DNA of 64,000 nt. Origin: Bolinopsis microptera (Eukaryota; Ctenophora; Tentaculata; Lobata; Bolinopsidae). Position 1 is the first letter of the stretch, and every line of letters starts with the position of its first letter. Location of the stretch: positions 13,907,837 through 13,971,836 of the forward strand of contig NC_087073.1 of the NCBI RefSeq assembly GCF_026151205.1. Direction: 5' to 3'. Below, piece after piece: positions 1 through 9,300 of this stretch. The notes beneath the pieces were generated by a model that saw only the letters and a list, made by a program, of their open reading frames with translations, ran no database searches and had not been told where the DNA came from. The position numbers and the translations under genes are program-made.

Positions 1-1107
1 TAGCTCCGGACAGTCTATGCAACGTCTATGCAACGTCCGTGCAACAACAAAAGAACCGTCTATGCAACGTCTATGCAACGTCCCTGCACAATGAACACTC
101 TATGCACACTCCCTGCACGGTCAGTCTATGCAACGTCTATGCAACGTCTATGCAACGTCCCTGCACAGTACCATATGAACACCGGCTACTAGCCGGCTAC
201 TAGCCGGCTAGTAGCCACTTTTGTAATAACAGCTCCTCAACTTCACATTAACAACCGGCTACTAACCGGCACTTGAAAAGTGGTCACTAGCCGGCTACTA
301 ACCGGCTACTAGCCGGCTAGTGACCACCAAGTGGCTACTAACCGGCTACTAACCGGTCACTAGCCGGCTATTAGCCGAGCTCTAAAGCAGACCTATTAGT
401 AGCCGGTTCTAAACCGGCTACTAGCCGGCACTTGAAAAGCGGTCACTAGCCGGCTACTAACCGGCTACTAACCGGCTAGTAACCACCAAGTGGCTACTAA
501 CCGGCTACTAACCGGTCACTAGCCGGCTCTAGTAGGTCCGCTTAAGAGCCGGCTAGTGACCGGTTAGTAGCCGGTTAGTAGCCACTTGGTGGTTACTAGC
601 CGGTTAGTAGCCGGTTAGTAGCCGGCTAGTGACCGCTTTCTAAGTGCCGGCTAGTAGCCGGTTTGGAACCGGCTACTAGTAGGTCTGCTTTAGAGCTCGG
701 CTAATAGCCGGCTAGTGACCGCTTAGTAGCCGGTTAGTAGCCACTTTGTGGTCACTAGCCGGCTAGTAGCCGGTTAGTAGCCGGCTAGTGACCACTTTTC
801 AAGTGCCGGTTAGAAGCCGGTTGGTAATGTGAAGTTGAGGAGCTGTTATTACAAAAGTGGCTAGTAGCCGGCTAGTAGCCGGCTAGTAGCCGGCTAGTAG
901 CCGGTGTTCATATGGTACTGTGCAGGGACGTTGCATAGACGTTGCATAGACGTTGCATAGACGTTGCATAGACGTTGCATAGACTGACCGTGCAGGGAGT
1001 GTGCATAGAGTGTTCATTGTGCAGGGACGTTGCATAGACGTTGCATAGACGGTTCTTTTGTTGTTGCATGGACGTTGCATAGACGTTGCATAGACTGTCC
1101 GGAGCTA
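1..1107. mobile_element. Giant palindrome / foldback-like element
   Basis: The first bases (TAGCTCCGGACAGTCTATGC) return as their reverse complement at the end (ending TGTCCGGAGCTA at 1107), and the two halves mirror each other to a centre near position 537 with almost no spacer. The arms have layered short repeats: an outer zone of GTCTATGCAAC words, then a core of CCGGCTACTAA / TTAGTAGCCGG words. The arms differ slightly in repeat number (about 530 versus 563 bp). This is the architecture of foldback-type DNA transposons with repeat-built inverted termini. There is no coding capacity. The left flank lies outside the window, so a target duplication cannot be tested and position 1 may not be the true terminus. 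It abuts, and may interrupt, a LINE RNase H fragment at 1112. Confidence 0.7.
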
Positions 1108-1111
1108 AACG

Positions 1112-1337
1112 ACCAAGTTGCCTGATAGACTGTCAGACCATATGATGATATGTGTGAGAGATATTTGCAAGCTTCAATGATGGCGGTGAGCTCTGTTTGG
1201 TAAACAGTGCAATAATCAGGGAGCTTGAATGATCTTTCTTCAAGGGTGGTGTTATTGTTGTCAGTTGCGATGATATAGCCAGCCCCGCTCCCCGAGTCTT
1301 TCCACCTGCCATGGGATTTTATGCCTATTGCCTGTGG
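1112..1337 (-). pseudogene. LINE fragment: N-terminal part of an RNase H domain
   Basis: The minus-strand frame carries GSGAGYII, then SFKLPDYCTVYQTELTAI and ACKYLS. These match the start of the RNase H domain of I-type LINEs (consensus DGS..GAG.., LPDY.TVFQAE..AI..A). The first catalytic Asp of the usual TDGS motif is replaced (SHGR here), so the fragment is probably dead. Similarity stops at about 1112, next to the palindrome, which suggests that element landed in or beside it. A later part of such a domain (SDSQAAFIAL, ELADEFA) is found on the minus strand near 44.2-44.45 kb, so the two may belong to one family. Confidence 0.6.
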
Positions 1338-1497
1338 TACAATACCATTGATTGATGCAGGAAACATTGAGAAAAAGGTGACTCAGATCTGGTATGCTGA
1401 TGACTCTGCTGCCGGGGGAAAACTAGAAGAAATGAGGAAATGGTGGGATAACCTCTGCATTAAAGGACCACTCTTTGGCTACAAACCCAAACTAAGA
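1321..1497 (+). pseudogene. Reverse-transcriptase fragment (YADD box)
   Basis: The plus-strand translation holds GTIPLIDA, then VTQIWYADDSAAGGKLEEM and WWDNLCIKGPLFGYKPK. This is the catalytic YADD palm motif followed by the WWD..GP.FGY block of a reverse-transcriptase family common in invertebrate genomes. Only about 58 codons remain; similarity is lost after about 1497, and the following frame looks unrelated. It overlaps the oppositely oriented RNase H fragment by a few bases, so the exact junction is uncertain. No intact element is present. Confidence 0.55.
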
Positions 1498-1641
1498 CAT
1501 GGGTACATACAGATTTACAGATTCCGTGTACTTGTACTGTGTATAGCGTGTTAAAAACCGTTGAACAATTACACGCACACAGTGATGAGCCAGTCTTATA
1601 TATAATATATAAATATTTTTTTTCGTTTGTGATTGATTTTG

Positions 1642-1666
1642 CCCCCCCCCCCCCCCCCCCCCCCCC
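1642..1666 (+). repeat. Poly-C tract (25 C)
   Basis: An uninterrupted run of 25 C lies in an otherwise AT-rich stretch between the LINE debris and the TMEM9-like gene. On the minus strand it is a G-run that could form a quadruplex. The rest of 1500-1889 shows nothing recognisable. Confidence 0.9.
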
Positions 1667-1889
1667 ATGTCTAATTACAGTTTTAAATGGGAAAAGTTGT
1701 TGAGTTAAAATTGAATGAGTTTGTTTAAGATGTTCTGAGAAACTTGATTTAGAGATAGCTGTTGAAAAACAAACAAGGGCCTGTGACCAAATTTTTTTCA
1801 AAAAAATCAGGATGAGCCCCCGTCCCCCCTTAATTGCTATTAAATCATTAAATAAGTTTTACTTAAACTCCAATATTATCCCAGTGAAT

Positions 1890-2291
1890 ATGACATGGTA
1901 TGTTATTCTCCTTTGCATCCTACCTTTCTCAGTAGTGTGGGCAAGTGATGTAAGGTGCAAATGTGTCTGCAAGACGGATATAGCTAGAGAGATAATCATC
2001 AAGACTGGAATAGATTTTGAAGAATGCAACTGTGAAAACGTAGTTGATGGAGCCTGGATGGATACATGCATGGCAAAGCAGTGTGAATGCAGCTATGATA
2101 TAAGAAATACTTATGTAATAAAAGCCTCTGTAATTATAACAATATTGTGCATTACAACTATGCTGCTGTTCGTTGTGATAGACAAATCACTTTGGAAGTT
2201 TATCAGGATGCCTAGAAAGGTTTATGAGTGGAAACAGACTAATCTAGATAAGCGAAACAGAGTTTATGTCAACAGATCAATGTTACATTGA
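1890..2291 (+). CDS. TMEM9-like endolysosomal membrane protein
   Basis: 133 codons starting at MTWYVILLCILPF, a cleavable signal peptide. The mature part begins with DVRCKCVCK and has a Cys-rich lumenal region (CNCENVV, then KQCECSY), a single transmembrane segment (about residues 81-100) and a basic cytosolic tail ending NRVYVNRSMLH. This order and the RCKC..C / C.C / CEC pattern match TMEM9/TMEM9B, small type I proteins of late endosomes and lysosomes. The family's tail normally ends in a similar F-x-R-H-K-M-L-x motif. An upstream in-frame ATG at 1812 would add 26 residues ahead of the signal peptide and is less likely. The gene looks intronless. No polyadenylation signal was assigned. Confidence 0.75.
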   Translation: MTWYVILLCILPFSVVWASDVRCKCVCKTDIAREIIIKTGIDFEECNCENVVDGAWMDTCMAKQCECSYDIRNTYVIKASVIITILCITTMLLFVVIDKSLWKFIRMPRKVYEWKQTNLDKRNRVYVNRSMLH

Positions 2292-3347
2292 CGGTCATTG
2301 GAAGTCTTTTAAAACTGATGTTTTGCTTTAAATTGAGGATCGCCCAAGTATTTAAAGGATTGTACTTACAAAAATACTGCGAATTTTATATGTATCTGCT
2401 AGATTTGGGTGATCAATTATATTTATTTGGTGTTCTAGGGTTTTGAGCTAGGGACCATTTACCAGCTGCTACAATGATAAATTGTAATTATTGTGATCTA
2501 TTTCCAAACTATATAAAAACATACAAATTCCACTTATTCTTGTGAATTATTTTGTATACTGTTTTCCAACTATGATTGCGAAGCATGTTATTTTTATTGA
2601 TAACCAAGGGTTGCTTTTTATTCAATTTTGTCAAATTTATACGAATAACGATTTTTGGTAATCAGCATTGCTTTGTTATCTTTATACCAGTTGTGCTAAA
2701 CTTTTTAGTACTGTTTTTTTACAGAACTTGGCTGTAGATAATTTAATAGTATTTGAGCGAAATCCAAATGTACGGTAAACCGTAACCAATTCTCCAATGA
2801 CTGAGTACCTCAAAGGTTTGCTAAAATACAACCTCTTATAAAATATTCATTCTTTATAATTATGGTGAGTACTGATAACAAATGATGGAGTAGTTCGCTG
2901 TTTATTAGTCTCATGATTGAAATACTGATAGTTGGATAATATCCGGTTGGAGGAGACAAGGACAAACGAAACAGGAAGTTAAGAATGTAGGAAAATTTTC
3001 GGCGTCAACGCCATCTTCAGGCTAAAATTGGTACAAATGTTAGTATACAATTATAAATGGTTCTACACTAGTTAAATGCTAAATTAAAATTACACACACT
3101 GAATACAGATATACATCAATTGTATACTAACATTTGTACCAATTTTAGCCTGAAGATGGCGAGTACTGATAAAGTTGATTACATCAACAGAGTATGTATA
3201 AATATAACCATAGCCAAATTATATATCAAAAACGTCATTTTATGTGCTTAGTAAGTATCCACCTATAATGCATTGCATCATCACTGTCAGGTTATTACCG
3301 TTGACAAGAAAGAAAGTTAAGTTTTGCTAAAATATTTTATTATCATT
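2292..3347. other. Intergenic, AT-rich, with a perfect 43-bp hairpin
   Basis: There is no gene between the TMEM9-like stop and the TSG101 start. 3010-3052 and 3118-3160 are perfect reverse complements (each bounded by GCCATC / GATGGC) separated by 65 bp, a MITE-like hairpin. GAGTACTGATAA follows the right arm, and a near copy (GTGAGTACTGATAACAA) lies at about 2865, before the hairpin. Confidence 0.7.
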
Positions 3348-6300
3348 ATGGATGAACTAACATTACATTGTCACATTAGTATGGCTGACAAGCAGGCAGC
3401 AGTTAGCCAAGCTGTAGCCGAGCTCCCTGTAAGTCGATGTTTTACTCTTTCATTTTACATATTATTACATTAGCCATATTTTGACATTTTAAACCCCCTA
3501 CCCTTTTTAAGCCACTTCACACGTAGTTATTGTCTAAAAAGTCCCCTCCCCCTATGCTCGCTTTAATCAAATATGCGAGTGAGTACACATATTATATTGA
3601 ATTGTCGGTGTTATAATATATGTTTAGGGATCACTTCTGCTTATTTTACTGTCCATCAACCCCAAATTATATCAGGAAGTTTAAGTTTTAGGAGAATTTT
3701 ATCTAAGTTTCCTGAGAGTCTTAAAACATCTACTTTTGTTCTAGCTACGCGAAGATAATTAAAGTTATGCTAACAATATAAATTTGCAGGCACAGCAGCC
3801 GCAGGTTACAGCTCAACATCTGAATAGTTGTGTTTCTCAATTCAGGGAGCTCAATCCTAAAGTTTCTAAGTATGGTAAGCCTTACTTCATTAATCAAAAA
3901 TGGGAAAGGAATTAACTGCTTTTCCACGGCTCTTACCCATTCGCCCACTTAGTTAATTCTGGTTAATGATTATTATATATATCATTGTTCTATGGTTTTA
4001 AAAAGATCTTCTACTTTGATTCCAAAAGTGAAGGTATTCGAATTCTCGTACTTTGATTTGAGCTGGTAATCGGATTTCAATATCGCCCTTATTCTTGTTT
4101 ACCTAATGCTTATCGAATGATGAATTCACGTACTGGCTCCCCGAAAGCAACGTTTTGCCAGTAAAGTGGCAAAGCTATACTGTAAACGTAACGCGCAGCG
4201 ACAATTGAGCATCACAATAAAAGTCGATCATCCTCCTAAAAGACGCGAGGTGCGTGCGCGTAAAAACATGATCTCAGAAGTCAATGTGATAAGAACTTTC
4301 TAAAATAAGAAAACAAAATATCGCATATTTTGTATCGGCATTCCGCTCTTAAATCACGTTTTTCTTTCAGTGTACGACAACGGGCAAGAGTTCAAGATGA
4401 TCTGCCTTTCTGGTACCATCCCCATGCCTTACAAAGGAAACACGTACAACATCCCCGTCAACATTTGGATCCACAATGACTATCCCAATCAGGCACCAAT
4501 AGTTCTAGTGACACCTACTAGAGAAATGCAGATAAAACCTAGTAAAATAGTGGACAGTAATGGGAGGGTGTATCTGCCTTATCTACACGAATGGAAAGCA
4601 AGACAGGTATGTTCGGTATTTTGGGTTTATCGGCTTCCAATTATGATGATGTGTCCCCACTCCCCTGATAAATTATTGCTCACACTGTTAAGAATCGACT
4701 TTCATGTTCCCTAACTCGTTATAACTTGGAGAATATTCTAAAACAGCAGTCCCCCAATACTCCCTGATCCTAACAGAGTGTTCCCTCTCAGGGCTACGAT
4801 CTGATCAGTCTTGTAAACATCCTGTGTATGGAGTTCAGTTCCTCCCCGCCCCTCTTCGCCCGCAGTGCGGCGGCCCCGCCCCGTCCCAAACCCACCTACT
4901 CTCAGCAACCCCCCAGTGCCGGGTACAATCCAAACCAGTATCCGGGCTATAACCAACCCACCAGCACTCCTAATATTGGCTGGAACGTGGCTAACCGTGA
5001 GTACACACCACTTCTCTTTAACGACACCAACTAATAATAAGAGAAAATTTGACACTATTGTGACTATAACTGATAACTCAGGGCTGGGTAGAACCGCTGG
5101 TAAGGTAAAGAGTGCATTAACGGGGGCGGTAACCGTGGTAACCACTGAGTCGGCCGACCGTAAGTTATGAATAGCGTTTCTGTAGACAGTCAATTAAGTG
5201 AACTGTGGCTGGCTGATATTTGTTGTCATGGTAACGTATTGGTTAGTGAATAATTTGCAACATGTTCACGCACTGCCTCTAACACCGGCTAAAGTAACCG
5301 AAAATCGCCGAATTTATATCAGAGTTTTTCACAAATTTCTTTTTGATAACACCTATTTTCAGAGCAACAGCAGCAACAACCTCCTCCTCCTCCTCCTCCG
5401 CCAACTGGGTAAATACTTTATTACAGTTGTTAAATATTTCATCTTATTTAGTAGTAGACGGCTACTTACACAATTCACATGTTAACTGAGAAAAGGAAAC
5501 TGTAAATTGCAATACCTTGAATAATTCTCTGAATAATAATAAATAAAATTTTATCTGTGAGGGACGGAGAATGTTATTTACATCTGCTAATAATCCTACA
5601 TACAGTATTATACATTATACTCTATGGTAGGGATTCTTCCTCAATCTAAAATGTGGATTGTAACCAAAAGCATTAAAGTCGTCCTTATACACAGCTTGTA
5701 GGTCCCACAACATATTCTCATCTAACTGTGAGAAGTAGTGAAAAACGAGTTCGTGAGGGTTGCGTCCCTTGACACTAGGGTTACCATGGGAACCTGCTAT
5801 GTCTGGATACCGCGCTTCCTCTCCTAGAGTCTTCAGCAGGAAATAATGATCCCGCTCCAACGTTTCGAACTTTTCTATAACTTGATACTTCTTAGAACAG
5901 ACATCACATGACTTGGTTACTTGAATCCAGTGAAAGTCTGGCCACACCCCATTCATAAAGTTAGATATGATCAACTGCATAACCTCTTTAAAGGTAGCTC
6001 CCATAGGGTTCATATAAGGGTTATCTTTATCTATCTGTCTCTCATCTAGAGGTTTTAAACACTCACTCCGCGCCTCTTCTATCAGTCTTGCTTTCTCCTC
6101 GGGAGAAAACTTCTGTTCAGTTTTTCTGTGCAGCTGAAATATTTTGACCATGACCCCGTCTGGATTTGAGTACATACGGCTGACACAATCCTTAAACTTG
6201 TTAGTGTACATGCTGACTAATCTCTCGTAAGGGTGGCGTACTGTTAGGAACTTTACTGAATCTGCTAACCCACTCCTCAGATCACTCAGTGCTCCCAACC

Positions 6301-9300
6301 CATCAAACTCTGGTTGAGTTTTACTCTGCTGCTTCAATTTAATTTCTAGGTTTCTAACTGAGTAATCCGTCATTAGTTCTCCCAACGGACAGTAAGGATC
6401 CTGATCAGTCTTAATCCGCCATTCATCGTACACATCTGGAAGGTATATTTTACAAAAGAACTGTTTCCAGTTAGTACTCGCCGCTTTGAACACCGGGCAC
6501 CAACCCATCCTCAGTTCCGGGAAGTAAAAGATGAAATCTTGCTCGTGCTTCACGTATCTTCTGATCCCTGCACAGCTCTTTTCGAGAGTTTCAAGTCTCT
6601 TATCAATAATAGCTTGCGTTCTGTTGTGATAACGCTCAAACTGAGATACCTGATCAATATCGGGGTCAAAATATTCCGGTAATATGTCCTCTGTGACAGA
6701 TGGGTATATTTTAATATTAGGAGCATCATAGAGCCAACTCACAGAATCCTGTTTTATAGTCTCAGGTTTAACGACACTCTGAGTAACACCTTTATTGGAC
6801 TCAGGTTTATATGTAACACCCTGAGTAACACCCTGAGTAACAACACCCTGAGTAACACCCTGATTAGTCTCTGTGTGGTAAGTAACTTCCTGGCCTGATA
6901 ACCCATTTACTCTTGGATCTGTGACCTCCTTATCTGGCCCAAACTCTTGTAAGTCAGCTAACAAGTCTGTAAAATGGACAACATGATTGTCATGTATCAG
7001 GTCATGTGTTTGCTTCTCAGTGTGTAGTTTAGCAGACTGAGTAGTTACACTGTTTCTAGGCTTGGTGGTGGGAGACAGGTTAATAGAACTATTGTACCAG
7101 TGTAGTAAAATCAAGAGAGAGAGTAAGGTTGTTATCATCATAAACTTGGTCCTCGTCCGGCATCGCCACATACATCGCATATCAAATACTGGAGCTAATA
7201 TGTTGGTTACTTAGCAATATCAAATACTGGAGCTAATAAAAATTTGGTAACTTAGCAATATCAAATACTGGAGCTAATAAAATGTTGGTTACTAGCAATA
7301 TCAAATACTGGAGCTAATAAAATGTTGGTTACTTAGCAATATCAAATACTGGAGGTAATAAAATGTTGGTTACTAGCAATATCAAATACTGGAGCTAATA
7401 AAATGTTGGTTACTTAGCAATATCAAATACTGGAGCTAATAAAATGTTGGTTACTTAGCAATATCACATACTGAAGCTAATAAAAAGTTGGTTACTTAGC
7501 AATATCAAATACTGGAGCTAATAAAATGTTGGTTACTTAGCAATATCAAATACTGAAGCTAATAGAAGTTGGTTACTTAGCAATATCAAATACTGAAGCT
7601 AATAAAAAGTTCGTAACTTAAAGTTCGTAACTTAAAGATTTGTTCGATAGTTCGGACAAATCTTACGCTAATTGACTGCTAGTAGAAACCTAAAATAGAA
7701 CATGTAACACTGTCCAGTAATGCAGGGAACTAAAAGGAATCACTTTACTTGATACGGGTGGGGATTACCAGTTGAGTAAATTAAATTCTCCATTTACAAG
7801 CATTAGTATATTATCTAATATTACAGTATTACGCGAAAAGCGGTGGAATATAAGTGAATATGCTGGATTGAGGATCAAGGACAAGACATGAAATACCTCC
7901 AAAATAAATACAATAAACTGGCACTAATGAAACTACCAAATGAAACCAGAAACCCTACAAGACGTATTCCCATAAACAAGAAACAAACTGTGTCGGTCAG
8001 TACAAACAGGCTAAGCGTGTGGGGTGTGGAACACACAACACTACACAAAAGGTTGGAGTGTGTGTGGTAATGTTATTGCAGAGCTGTTATATCAAACTAA
8101 TAACAGTCTGTGATGACGTGTACAGGACACACAACACAACAGGCCTCCCCTGCAACGTGGCCGGTATTCATCAATATATTTAGTGTCTCCAGGACATATC
8201 ACCTTACACCTGTCAATCATGTAGGGTGTTTTAATGTAGTAAGTAGTGTATACTCTGCATAGTGTGTATACCATGTAAAGTGTGTACAGTGTCTAGTGTA
8301 TATATAGTATCTAGTGTATATAGTGTATACTCTGCAGAGTGTGTATAGTACCATGTATATTGTGTACAGTGTGTCTAGTGTATATAGTGTTGTGTTACAT
8401 GAGCCGTGTAGTGTTAGATATCTCTTGAGTACACCCTGTATTATTCAGTGGATACATATTGTTGTGTAACATTATATTATATAGTATATTGTATAATTGT
8501 ATACTACATATTATAGTATATCAACTCTACAATGGAATGTGTGGTCAAGAGGATCTGAAAAAAATGTATATCTTTATATTATTTCGATATTCAAATAAAT
8601 TTAACATAAATGTATCGAACAATTATATTTACACAAGACCAAAATATCTGCAATAAGGCAACAATACTACCAGGCAGCAGCTGGAGTGAGAAAATATGTA
8701 TAAATATTGAATATGTGTTATATTTCAGCGGAGTGGGCAGTGGTTTCAGTCAGAAGATATGTATAAATATTGAATATGTGTTATATTTCAGCGGAGTGGG
8801 CAGTGGTTTCAGTCAGAAGATATGTATAAATATTGAATATGTGTTATATTTCAGCGGAGTGGGCAGTGGTTTCAGTCAGAAGATATGTATAAATATTGAA
8901 TATGTGTTATATTTCAGCGGAGTGGGCAGTGGTTTCAGTCAGAAGATATGTATAAATATTGAATATGTGTTATATTTCAGCGGAGTGGGCAGTGGTTTCA
9001 GTCAGAAGATATGTATAAATATTGAATATGTGTTATATTTCAGCGGAGTTGGCAGTGGTTTCAGTCAGAAGACTCTACAAAGGGAGGACACACAGGAGAT
9101 CATCAAAAATAGCATGGTGTCTAAGATAGAACACGACCTTAAACAGAGATACAAGATATTCTCGGACAGATATGAGGTACTTTGTAACACTACTGTTGTA
9201 GAATATTTAGGTAGAGATTTGCTGTAAAATATGCAATTAACACCACGGTGACCGGATAACACCACGGTTAGCGGGTAACACCACTGTTACCGGGTAACAC

